A stretch of 64,000 nt of DNA from [Pasteurella] aerogenes (GTDB taxonomy: Bacteria > Pseudomonadota > Gammaproteobacteria > Enterobacterales > Pasteurellaceae). How positions within the stretch are numbered: position 1 is the stretch's first letter; every line of letters starts with the position of its first letter. Where the stretch lies: contig LR134362.1 in NCBI GenBank assembly GCA_900637275.1, positions 496,001 through 560,000 of the forward strand. Reading direction: 5' to 3'. This document shows positions 1 through 8,503 of the stretch, piece by piece. The notes beneath the pieces were generated by a model. That model was not told where the DNA came from, did not search any database, and saw only the letters and a list, made by a program, of their open reading frames with translations. The translations under genes were made by a program, and so were the position numbers.

Positions 1-825
1 GGTCAGGGTATTGTGTGGCGCTGGCTCACTGTTGGCGCACAGTTGCATTTGCCACAAAGTGATTTTTATTATTCGGTCACGCAAGCCTCACATATTTCTT
101 TGGTGCCGACTCAGTTGCAGCGTTTTTTGCATTATTTGCAAGCACAGCAAATTAACCATTTTAAAACTCGACATATTTTGCTAGGTGGATCCAAGATTCC
201 CCTTAATTTGACGCAGACCTTGGTTCCATTGAAGATCAAAAGTTATTCCGGTTATGGGATGACGGAAATGGCATCCACTGCCTTTGCCAAAGTCAGTGAT
301 TTACGCCAAGGTGTCGGGCAACCGTTATTAGGGCGAGAGTGGAAAATCGTTAATGATGAAATTTGGTTGCGTGGCGCGGGACTCGCGTTAGGCTATTGGC
401 AGCAAGGCGATGTGGTATCTTTGCTAAATGAGCAGGGCTGGTTTGCTACTAAAGATAAAGGTTGTTGGCAAGACAATGAATTGCTGGTACTGGGGCGGAT
501 GGATAATATGTTTATTTCCGGCGGTGAAAATATCCAGCCGGAAGAAGTTGAACAAGTGATTTTAGCCCACGAAAATATCGAACAGGCTTTTGTTTTGCCG
601 ATGGATGATGCAGAATTTGGGCAACGTCCGGTGGCAATGATAAAATTTAAGGAGCCTTTCTCGCAAAGTGCGGTCAAAAATCTAGCAGATTGGTTGTCTG
701 GTCGATTAGAGCGGTTTAAACAGCCGGTGAAATATTTTCCATTGAATGTTGAAAATAGTCAGCAAGGAATTAAAATTTCCCGTCATTTATTAAAAAATGA
801 ATTACATAAATTATTAGGAAAGTAA
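1..825 (+). CDS. menE: O-succinylbenzoate--CoA ligase, C-terminal part (5' end outside window)
   Basis: Acyl-CoA synthetase of menaquinone biosynthesis that activates o-succinylbenzoate to its CoA thioester. The frame is open from base 1, so the N-terminal part lies upstream; the GTG at 13 is an internal codon. Visible adenylate-forming motifs are GYGMTEMA (the A5-type motif), a GxGLALGYW stretch, and the hinge/C-terminal lid FISGGENIQPEEVE. The protein ends KLLGK, one base before the next gene's ATG. MenE rather than another AMP-ligase is inferred from the short, compact C-terminal lid and from the neighbours mscK and aroC, the order I recall in Haemophilus. Confidence 0.88.
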   Translation, partial: GQGIVWRWLTVGAQLHLPQSDFYYSVTQASHISLVPTQLQRFLHYLQAQQINHFKTRHILLGGSKIPLNLTQTLVPLKIKSYSGYGMTEMASTAFAKVSDLRQGVGQPLLGREWKIVNDEIWLRGAGLALGYWQQGDVVSLLNEQGWFATKDKGCWQDNELLVLGRMDNMFISGGENIQPEEVEQVILAHENIEQAFVLPMDDAEFGQRPVAMIKFKEPFSQSAVKNLADWLSGRLERFKQPVKYFPLNVENSQQGIKISRHLLKNELHKLLGK

Positions 826-826
826 T

Positions 827-3800
827 ATGCGAAAAACTTCTGTGCTAACTCGATTGCTTTTGATTGTCGGTTTGGTTTTTGCCTTTAGCCAAGCAGGCTG
901 GGCGGAATTGCCGACGGAAAAAGATGTACAAACGCAATTGGATGCGGCAAAAGCGGATGAAAGTAAAAAAGCCGATGTACAAAATTTAGAAGACACCTTG
1001 GCGTTGTTATCCAAAATTGCGACCCAAAAAGAAAGTAACAAAGCGCTAGAAACGGAAATTAACAATGCAGCTAAAGGGATTGCAGAAGAACAGCAGGCGT
1101 TAGACAAGTTGAAAAATGCTGGGGAGCAAGAGGCGCAGAACTTCGCAAATTTATCTTTATCGGAATTACAATCGCAATTAACTCAGACGCAGCAAAGTTT
1201 GCAACAGGCTCAGACGGAATTGACCTCTATTAATGCGCAATTGGTCAATCTTCGTTCATCGCCGGAACGGGCGCAAAATGCATTAAGTACCAATTTGGCG
1301 CGCGGACAGGAAATCGATAAATTATTGTTTGATACAACGATCAGCGCAACGACTAAAACGAAATTGGAAACCGAGCTGGTGTTGCTGGAGTTGCAAAATA
1401 GCTATAATCAAACCTTATTAAAAGGAAATAATGATTTAATTTCGTTGTATTCGTTGCAAATGGAAGATAAAACCTTGCGCCAGCAACAATTGCAAAAAAA
1501 ATTGACCGCACTTCAAGAGACGATCAATGAAAAAAACTTGCAAGAAACACAACAGCAAGCAGAAAAATTAAGTCAATCGCAATCTAATAGTGCAGCGGAT
1601 AATCCGATTTTGAGCGAGCAATCGCGCATTAATTTAATGATTAGCCAAGATTTAGTGAAGCAAACGACGCAACTTAATACACTTTCACAAGATAATTTGC
1701 GTGTTAAAAGCGTATTAGATAATTTGCAACAAACCGAGCGCAATATTAATGAGCAAATTAGCGCGCTGCAAGGCACCTTGGTATTATCCAAAATAATCAA
1801 TAAACAGAAGCAATTATTACCGCAAGATCAGTTTATTAGCGGACTTTCCAAGCAAATTACCGATTTGCGTGTACGTATTTTTGATCTGACGGAATTGCGC
1901 GATCAACTTTATGATACCTCCGCTTATATTGGTGATTTAGAGAAAAAAAATGCCACTCGTTTTTCGGCGGATGAAAAAACACAGTTAAGCACGATCTTGC
2001 AAGATCGCCGCAAACTCGTGTCTGATACCATTACTTCGCTAAACAATCAATTAAATTTAGCGATCAATATTGAGCTTAATCAGCAACAGGTCACCGCCAT
2101 CAGTGACAGTTTGCAAAGCAAATTGCAACAACAAAGTTTTTGGGTAAGAAGTAATGCGCCAATTGATATGGATTGGGTAAAAAGCTTTTTGACCAATGTG
2201 AGCTTTGAACTTAAAGAAATTACCGCACAAATTAATTTTACCAATTGGCAGGAAAATTTGGTGCCGGCAATGGCTTTGATCATGATATTGTTGTTGATTG
2301 CAGGATTAATTGTTTGGCGTAAACCTAATATCAAACAACGTTTAAGTGAGATTAATGGCAAAGTCAGCACGTTGACTTCAGATAGCCAATGGTACACGCC
2401 GGAAGCGGTATTTTGGACCATTATCCTTTGTTTACCAAGTACTTTGATATTTTTATCTACCTTAATTTTTATCACTTTTATTTGCTTTGAGACGCCAGCA
2501 AAATATTGGTGGTGGAGCTTGGAGATGGCGGGGTATTGGTTGTTTTTCGCTTTTATGTTGGCGATGCTCCGACCGAACGGATTATCTCATCGTCACTTTA
2601 ATATGCCGCAACAAAACGTGGAAATTTTCCGTAGTGTGTTAAAACGTTCGGTTTGGATTTCGGCACTATGGCTGAATGCGGGGATGTTTACTTATTTAGA
2701 TTCTGGGATTACCAATGATGTGATTGGTCAAGTGATGACCATTTCTGTATTGATTGTCTCTTTATTTATCGTTGGTCCTCGTTTGCGCTATGCGGTGCGG
2801 GCGTATCAAGATAATCAAGAAAAAACCAGTTGGTTGTATAAATTTGCGCGGATAGCTTTGGTGTTGGTGCCGATCGTATTAATCGTTTTAATTGTGATGG
2901 GCTATTATTACACGACACTTAATTTGATGGATCATTTGATGTCCTCTTATTTTGTGTTTATGGCGTGGTTGGTATTTAAAGATATGATTTATCGCGGATT
3001 TAGCGTATCTTCCCGTCGTTTAGCTTATCGTCGTTTAAAAGAAAAACGTGAGCAAATGAAAAATAATAGCAACCAAGATACGGGTAATGAAATTGCAATT
3101 GATTTACAACAAGACGAAGGTTTAACCATTGCCTCGGTAAAAAGCCAAGTCTTGCGCATGGTCGATCTCTTTTTGTGGGTCTTGTTGATTGGGTTATTCT
3201 CTTGGGTTTGGGCAGATTTGATCACGGTTGCTTTTTATTTGCAAGGCGTGACGTTATGGCAACAAAGTGTAACCACCGATGCGGGTGTGGTGATGGAATC
3301 GATCACGTTATTGAATTTGTTGCTGGCAATCGTGATTTTATTGGTGACTTATGCTTTGGTGCGTAATATAGCGGGTTTGCTGGAAGTTTTAATCTTTTCA
3401 CGCTTTAACTTCTCGCAAGGTACGCCTTATACCATTACGACCTTGTTGACCTATTTTATTATTGCCATCGGTGCGGCGGTTGCGTTTTCGACACTTGGGA
3501 TGTCGTGGTCAAAATTGCAATGGTTATTCGCCGCGTTGTCTGTCGGTTTAGGTTTTGGTTTACAAGAAATCTTTGCAAACTTTGTTTCTGGTATCATTAT
3601 TTTGTTTGAACGGCCGGTACGAATTGGGGATACGGTCACCATCGGCGATTATTCGGGAACAGTGTCAAAAATTCGTATTCGTTCTACCACCTTAATTGAC
3701 TTTGATAACAAAGAAGTGATTGTGCCAAATAAGGCCTTTGTAACCGAACGCTTGGTCAACTGGGCGTTGGCAGATTCCATGACGCGCGTCGTGGTTGCGG

Positions 3801-4120
3801 TCGGTGTGGCATATGGTTCTGATGTCGATTTGGTAAAACGTTTATTATTACAAGCGGCAAACGAGAGCGAACGCGTATTGAAATCGCCTGAGCCAGCGGC
3901 ATATTTCTTATCTTTCGGTGCTAGCACATTGGATCATGAATTGCGTGTTTATGTGGGTAAATTAGGTGATCGCACGATCACGATTGATTTCCTAAATCGT
4001 CGTATTAATCAATTGTTTGCAGAAAATAATATCGAAATTGCCTTTAATCAGCTTGATGTGTTTATTAAAAATCAAGCGACTAACGAAGAAGTGCAATTAG
4101 TTTCGAAAAAATTAAATTAA
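827..4120 (+). CDS. mscK: Large mechanosensitive channel MscK (KefA) family
   Basis: A 1097-residue mechanosensitive channel of the inner membrane that releases solutes on hypo-osmotic shock; MscK of enterics is of similar size and is K+-dependent. A signal peptide (about residues 1-27, ending AGWA) precedes a long Gln/Leu-rich periplasmic coiled coil (about 30-470). Many membrane segments follow, then the conserved MscS pore and beta domain near 900-1000 (GLGFGLQEIFANFVSG, then FERPVRIGDTVTIGDYSGTV). The start at 827 is preceded by AGGAAAG and lies two bases after the menE stop, so translation may be coupled. MscK is favoured over MscM/YjeP on length and synteny, but the two are close paralogues. 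Confidence 0.85.
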   Translation: MRKTSVLTRLLLIVGLVFAFSQAGWAELPTEKDVQTQLDAAKADESKKADVQNLEDTLALLSKIATQKESNKALETEINNAAKGIAEEQQALDKLKNAGEQEAQNFANLSLSELQSQLTQTQQSLQQAQTELTSINAQLVNLRSSPERAQNALSTNLARGQEIDKLLFDTTISATTKTKLETELVLLELQNSYNQTLLKGNNDLISLYSLQMEDKTLRQQQLQKKLTALQETINEKNLQETQQQAEKLSQSQSNSAADNPILSEQSRINLMISQDLVKQTTQLNTLSQDNLRVKSVLDNLQQTERNINEQISALQGTLVLSKIINKQKQLLPQDQFISGLSKQITDLRVRIFDLTELRDQLYDTSAYIGDLEKKNATRFSADEKTQLSTILQDRRKLVSDTITSLNNQLNLAINIELNQQQVTAISDSLQSKLQQQSFWVRSNAPIDMDWVKSFLTNVSFELKEITAQINFTNWQENLVPAMALIMILLLIAGLIVWRKPNIKQRLSEINGKVSTLTSDSQWYTPEAVFWTIILCLPSTLIFLSTLIFITFICFETPAKYWWWSLEMAGYWLFFAFMLAMLRPNGLSHRHFNMPQQNVEIFRSVLKRSVWISALWLNAGMFTYLDSGITNDVIGQVMTISVLIVSLFIVGPRLRYAVRAYQDNQEKTSWLYKFARIALVLVPIVLIVLIVMGYYYTTLNLMDHLMSSYFVFMAWLVFKDMIYRGFSVSSRRLAYRRLKEKREQMKNNSNQDTGNEIAIDLQQDEGLTIASVKSQVLRMVDLFLWVLLIGLFSWVWADLITVAFYLQGVTLWQQSVTTDAGVVMESITLLNLLLAIVILLVTYALVRNIAGLLEVLIFSRFNFSQGTPYTITTLLTYFIIAIGAAVAFSTLGMSWSKLQWLFAALSVGLGFGLQEIFANFVSGIIILFERPVRIGDTVTIGDYSGTVSKIRIRSTTLIDFDNKEVIVPNKAFVTERLVNWALADSMTRVVVAVGVAYGSDVDLVKRLLLQAANESERVLKSPEPAAYFLSFGASTLDHELRVYVGKLGDRTITIDFLNRRINQLFAENNIEIAFNQLDVFIKNQATNEEVQLVSKKLN

Positions 4121-4133
4121 GTAAGGAAGTGAA

Positions 4134-5216
4134 ATGGCTGGAAATAGCATTGGTCAACTTTTTCGTGTGACTACTTTTGGTGAGTCGCACGGTATTGCAT
4201 TAGGTTGTATTGTCGATGGCATCCCGCCGGGGTTAGCGTTAAGCGAACAGGACATTCAACCGGATCTTAATCGTCGTAAACCGGGAACATCGCGTTATAC
4301 CACTCCGCGTCGTGAAGATGATGAAGTGCAGATTTTATCCGGCGTTTTTGAGGGAAAAACGACGGGAACCAGTATCGGTATGATCATCAAAAATGCTGAT
4401 CAGCGTTCGCAAGATTATGGCGAAATCAAAGATCGTTTTCGCCCGGGACATGCGGACTATACCTATCAACAAAAATATGGATTGCGTGATTATCGTGGCG
4501 GCGGTCGTTCTTCTGCGCGTGAAACAGCGATGCGTGTAGCAGCGGGAGCAATTGCTAAAAAATATTTGCGCGAACATTTTGGTATTGAAGTGCGAGGCTA
4601 TTTATCACAAATCGGGCAAGTGCAAATTGACCCAGTAACGGTGGCAGATGTTGCTAAAATCGATTGGCAACAAGTGAACAGTAATCCGTTTTTTAGTCCG
4701 GATCAAAGTGCGGTGGAAAAATTTGATGAATTGATTCGCGAGTTGAAAAAAGAAGGCAATTCTATCGGTGCCAAATTAACTGTAGTGGCAGAGAATGTGC
4801 CGGTTGGGTTGGGCGAACCGGTATTTGATCGTTTAGATGCGGATTTGGCGCACGCGCTGATGAGCATTAACGCGGTGAAAGCGGTGGAGATTGGTGACGG
4901 ATTTGCGGTGGTAACACAAAAAGGGACTGAGCATCGAGATGAAATGACGCCTGAGGGATTTTGCTCCAATCATGCCGGCGGCATTTTGGGCGGGATCAGT
5001 TCCGGTCAACCGATTATTGCCACCATTGCATTAAAACCGACATCCAGTATTACTATTCCGGGGCAATCAGTCAATTTGGATAATCAACCCGTGGAAGTGG
5101 TGACTAAAGGTCGCCATGATCCTTGCGTGGGCATCCGTGCAGTTCCGATTGCAGAAGCTATGATGGCGATTGTATTATTAGATCATTTGCTACGCTTTAA
5201 AGCGCAGTGTAAATAA
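4134..5216 (+). CDS. aroC: Chorismate synthase
   Basis: Last step of the shikimate pathway: converts 5-enolpyruvylshikimate-3-phosphate to chorismate using reduced FMN. The 360-residue length is normal for the family. Signature motifs are present: TFGESHGIALGCIVDG near the start, RPGHADYTYQQKYG around residues 102-115, and the GGRSSARETAMRVAAGA signature. The ATG at 4134 follows GGAAGTGAA. It lies 13 nt after mscK and is probably cotranscribed with the preceding genes. Nothing unusual was seen. Confidence 0.97.
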   Translation: MAGNSIGQLFRVTTFGESHGIALGCIVDGIPPGLALSEQDIQPDLNRRKPGTSRYTTPRREDDEVQILSGVFEGKTTGTSIGMIIKNADQRSQDYGEIKDRFRPGHADYTYQQKYGLRDYRGGGRSSARETAMRVAAGAIAKKYLREHFGIEVRGYLSQIGQVQIDPVTVADVAKIDWQQVNSNPFFSPDQSAVEKFDELIRELKKEGNSIGAKLTVVAENVPVGLGEPVFDRLDADLAHALMSINAVKAVEIGDGFAVVTQKGTEHRDEMTPEGFCSNHAGGILGGISSGQPIIATIALKPTSSITIPGQSVNLDNQPVEVVTKGRHDPCVGIRAVPIAEAMMAIVLLDHLLRFKAQCK

Positions 5217-5250
5217 CCTTTAAAACAGAATCAATTAATAAGCAGGATAT

Positions 5251-6108
5251 ATGCGTAACTATTTTAAAATAATTTCAAGTGCGGTGATTTTTTCAGCTGT
5301 TTTGACATCTCAGTCACTAGCCAATCCTCAATATTGGCAAAGTGTAAAACGACCTATTCCGGGCGAACCAACACCGGTTGGCTCATATAGTAACGGTTGT
5401 ATTATTGGCGCACAAGCCTTGCCATTTGAAGGCGAAGGTTACCAAGCCATTCGTACCGGGAAAAATCGCTATTACGGTCACCCAGATATGATCCATTATT
5501 TACAGCGTTTAGGTAAAAAAGTCAGTCAGGCTGGTTTACCGACGATGTTAATTGGAGATATTGCCATGCCGGGCGGGGGACGTTTTCTCACAGGACACGC
5601 AAGCCATCAAATGGGATTGGATGCGGATATTTGGTTACGAATGGGACGTTTATCGGCGAAAGATGCACAAGATCCTTCAGGTATGGGACTTTTAGTGGTA
5701 AATCGTAAAGCACAGCGTGTAGATGATAAACTTTGGTCACCAAATCATGCGGAATTAATTCGCTTAGCGGCACAAGATCCGCAAGTAAACCGTATTTTTG
5801 TTAATCCGGCGATTAAGGTGAAATTATGTCAAACCGTACAAGGCGATCGCAGTTGGTTGCATAAAATCCGTCCTTGGTTTGGGCATGATTCCCATTTCCA
5901 TGTGCGTTTAACTTGCCCGAAAGGGGCGGCGTATTGTGAAAACCAAGCGCCAATTCCGGCGGGTGAAGGCTGTGGCGATGAATTATATTCTTGGTTCGAA
6001 CCGGTTAAACCGGGCAGTTCAACCCCGACACGAAAAACACTTCCACCAGAACCGGCATTATGCCAGCAGGTTATTAATGCACCAAATAGTAATGAATGGC
6101 TAGAATAG
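5251..6108 (+). CDS. mepA: Penicillin-insensitive murein DD-endopeptidase
   Basis: Periplasmic zinc peptidase (LAS/M74 family) that cuts D-Ala-mDAP cross-links in peptidoglycan. The 285-residue protein has a signal peptide ending near residue 24 (SQSLA). Metal ligands are visible in GHASHQMGLDADIW (the H-x6-D motif) and in the later HDSHFHVRL motif. Several cysteines (SNGCII, KLCQTV, LTCPKGAAYC) match the disulfide-rich pattern of MepA. The ATG at 5251 follows GCAGGATAT. It lies in the aroC-mepA-yfcA order also known from Enterobacteria. Confidence 0.95.
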   Translation: MRNYFKIISSAVIFSAVLTSQSLANPQYWQSVKRPIPGEPTPVGSYSNGCIIGAQALPFEGEGYQAIRTGKNRYYGHPDMIHYLQRLGKKVSQAGLPTMLIGDIAMPGGGRFLTGHASHQMGLDADIWLRMGRLSAKDAQDPSGMGLLVVNRKAQRVDDKLWSPNHAELIRLAAQDPQVNRIFVNPAIKVKLCQTVQGDRSWLHKIRPWFGHDSHFHVRLTCPKGAAYCENQAPIPAGEGCGDELYSWFEPVKPGSSTPTRKTLPPEPALCQQVINAPNSNEWLE

Positions 6109-6118
6109 GAGGAAAAGA

Positions 6119-6883
6119 ATGGAGCTCAGTCTGCAAATTTTGGCGATTTTATTTGTGGTAGCATGTGTTGCTGGATTTATTGATGCTATCGCCGGTGGCG
6201 GTGGATTGATTACTATTCCAGCATTATTAATGGCAGGATTACCGCCGGCTATGGCATTGGGAACCAATAAATTGCAGTCTTGTGGTGGATCTTTTTCAGC
6301 CAGCCTATATTTTTTACGTCAAAAAGCAGTCAACCTAAAGGAAATTTGGCTGCTGATTTTGATGACCTTTATTGGCGCGGTATTGGGGACGATTTTAATT
6401 CAATTGGTCGATAGTTCATTGATTAAACGCGCTATTCCGTTTTTGGTTTTAGCTATCGGTTTATATTTTTTACTCACGCCATCATTAGGGGAAGAAGATC
6501 GACAAAAACGCATATCCTATGGTGTTTTTGCGTTCACTGCCGGTTTTGGTATCGGATTTTATGATGGTTTTTTTGGTCCCGGAACGGGGTCAATGTTTAG
6601 TTTAGCGTTTGTGACCTTATTAGGTTTTAATTTAGCAAAAGCTACTGCTCATGCCAAAGTATTGAACTTTACCTCCAATATTGCATCATTAATTTTTTTT
6701 CTGATTGGAGGTAAGGTTATTTGGTCAGTCGGATTAGTGATGATGGTTGGTCAATTTATTGGCGGGAATTTAGGGGCAAAAATGGTACTGACGAAAGGAA
6801 AAATGCTGATCAGACCGATGGTTGTGATGATGTCGTTTATTATGACCGCTAAAATGGCGTATGAACAAGGTTGGTTTAGTTAA
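6119..6883 (+). CDS. yfcA: TauE/SafE-family membrane permease (YfcA-like)
   Basis: A 254-residue integral membrane protein with about eight hydrophobic segments and the family's Gly-rich first repeat (DAIAGGGGLITIPALLMAG) and second repeat (FYDGFFGPGTGSMF). The family exports or imports small anions such as sulfite, sulfoacetate or formate-like acids; the substrate of YfcA is not established. A strong Shine-Dalgarno (AGGAGGAAAAG) directly precedes the ATG, 10 nt after the mepA stop. The symbol is assigned from sequence type and position after mepA, so function stays general. Confidence 0.85.
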   Translation: MELSLQILAILFVVACVAGFIDAIAGGGGLITIPALLMAGLPPAMALGTNKLQSCGGSFSASLYFLRQKAVNLKEIWLLILMTFIGAVLGTILIQLVDSSLIKRAIPFLVLAIGLYFLLTPSLGEEDRQKRISYGVFAFTAGFGIGFYDGFFGPGTGSMFSLAFVTLLGFNLAKATAHAKVLNFTSNIASLIFFLIGGKVIWSVGLVMMVGQFIGGNLGAKMVLTKGKMLIRPMVVMMSFIMTAKMAYEQGWFS

Positions 6884-6895
6884 CAGTAGGTAATA

Positions 6896-7852
6896 ATGAA
6901 TAAACAAAATGAAAATCTACGTTTAACTGCGCGTGTGGGCTATGACGCGCATTGGTCTTGGTCGTATTTATTGCCAAAATATTGGGGTGTTTGGTGTGGT
7001 ATTTTTTTACTGGGGATATTGGCGTTTGTGCCTTTCCGCTGGCGCGATAAATTAGCGGAAAAATTAGGCGTGATCATTGGGCGTAAAGCGAAAAGACAGC
7101 GTCATCGAGCGAATGTCAATTTGCGCTATTGTTTTCCCTACTTATCTGATGCGGAGCGGGAAAAGATTATTGATAAAATGTTTGTCACGGTCACCCAAGT
7201 GATGTTGGGTATTGGCGAAATTGCCTTGCGTTCCAAGCAACATTTGCAAGCGCGCAGTCGCTTTATCGGAATTGAACATATTGAACAAGCGAAAGCGGCG
7301 GGACATAATATTATTTTAATGGTGCCACACGGTTGGGCGATTGATGCTTCAGGCATTATTTTGCATACCTACGGAATGCCGATGACCTCAATGTATAATC
7401 CGCATCGCAATCCGCTTGTGGATTGGTTGTGGACGATAACTCGTCAACGTTTTGGCGGTAAAATGCACGCGCGTCAAAATGGCATTAAGCCTTTTTTAAG
7501 CGCAGTGCGTCAGGGCGAAATGGGCTATTATTTGCCAGATGAAGATTATGGTTCGGAATTAAGCGTTTATAGCGATTTTTTCTCCACTTACAAAGCCACC
7601 TTGCCGGGATTAAATAAAATGGCAAAATTATCCAAATCAGTAGTGATCCCTATGTTTCCACGTTATCATGCCGATCGTGGGCGATATGAAATAGAAATTC
7701 ATCCTGTGATGGAATTAAGCGCGGATCCCGAGCAGTCGGCGCGTGCGATGAATGCTGAAATTGAACGTTTTGTGACACCTTATCCGGAACAATATGTATG
7801 GATTTTGCGCTTGCTGAAAACGCGTAAAGATGGTGAGGATATTTATCGTTAA
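6896..7852 (+). CDS. lpxM: Lipid A biosynthesis late acyltransferase (LpxM/MsbB type)
   Basis: Inner-membrane acyltransferase that adds the last secondary acyl chain to Kdo2-lipid A. The 318-residue protein has an N-terminal hydrophobic anchor (about 24-45) and the catalytic HX4D motif in PHGWAIDASG. DEDYG and a FFSTYKATLPG stretch follow, typical of the LpxL/LpxM/HtrB family. It lies 12 nt after the yfcA-like gene with GTAGGTAAT as likely ribosome site. LpxM is chosen over LpxL from the gene context I recall in H. influenzae (msbB); the families cannot be separated by eye with certainty. Confidence 0.86.
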   Translation: MNKQNENLRLTARVGYDAHWSWSYLLPKYWGVWCGIFLLGILAFVPFRWRDKLAEKLGVIIGRKAKRQRHRANVNLRYCFPYLSDAEREKIIDKMFVTVTQVMLGIGEIALRSKQHLQARSRFIGIEHIEQAKAAGHNIILMVPHGWAIDASGIILHTYGMPMTSMYNPHRNPLVDWLWTITRQRFGGKMHARQNGIKPFLSAVRQGEMGYYLPDEDYGSELSVYSDFFSTYKATLPGLNKMAKLSKSVVIPMFPRYHADRGRYEIEIHPVMELSADPEQSARAMNAEIERFVTPYPEQYVWILRLLKTRKDGEDIYR

Positions 7853-7935
7853 TTTCTGCGATTTATGGTAAGATGCGCAGCGTTTGATTTTGATAAAAAC
7901 GGTTAAAATTTTGACCGCACTTTTTAGGTAAAAAA

Positions 7936-8478
7936 ATGAATAATCCATTAGATCTTATTAAATCTTCAATTAAATCTATTCCAAATCACCCCAAAGAGGG
8001 CATTATTTTTCGCGATATTACCAGCTTAACGGAAGTGCCGAGCGCTTTTAAAGCAACGGTTGATCTGATTGTGGCGCAATTTCAAGATAAACAAATTAGC
8101 AAAGTGATTGGTACCGAAAGTCGCGGATTTATTTTTGGCGCGCCAGTTGCCTTGGCGCTGGGTGTGCCTTTTGTGTTAGTGCGTAAACCGGGTAAATTAC
8201 CACGCGAAACCATTGCACAATCCTATCAATTAGAATACGGACAAGATACCTTAGAAATTCATGTAGACTCTATTCAACCCGGTGATAACGTATTGATCAT
8301 TGACGATCTATTAGCAACTGGCGGAACAGTGGAAGCGACCGTTAAATTAGTTGAACGCTTGCAAGGGCAAGTTAAACACGCTGCATTTGTAATCAATTTA
8401 CCGGATCTTGGCGGTGAAACGCGTTTACGTCAATTAGGCGTAGAACCCTTTACATTGGTAGATTTTGCCGGTCATTAA
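7936..8478 (+). CDS. apt: Adenine phosphoribosyltransferase
   Basis: Purine salvage enzyme making AMP from adenine and PRPP. The 180-residue protein has the type I PRTase fold: substrate motif FRDITSL, the ESRGFIFGAPVA segment, the mobile loop RKPGKLPRET, and the PRPP-binding loop VLIIDDLLATGGT near residues 116-128. A Haemophilus-type uptake signal lies just upstream (about 7912-7922), and AGGTAAAAA precedes the ATG. The next gene dnaX starts 25 nt after the stop, the same apt-dnaX pairing seen in E. coli. Confidence 0.96.
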   Translation: MNNPLDLIKSSIKSIPNHPKEGIIFRDITSLTEVPSAFKATVDLIVAQFQDKQISKVIGTESRGFIFGAPVALALGVPFVLVRKPGKLPRETIAQSYQLEYGQDTLEIHVDSIQPGDNVLIIDDLLATGGTVEATVKLVERLQGQVKHAAFVINLPDLGGETRLRQLGVEPFTLVDFAGH

Positions 8479-8503
8479 TCAATTTTTCATTCAAAGGGAA
8501 AAC

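Noticed and set aside
1100..1600. Repeated CAA/CAG words in mscK suggesting tandem repeats
   Set aside because: They encode a Gln-rich coiled coil with no exact unit; ordinary for this part of MscK.
8465..8503. Upstream ATG of dnaX
   Set aside because: Would add 13 residues not found in the family and overlaps apt; the 8504 ATG has a good ribosome site.
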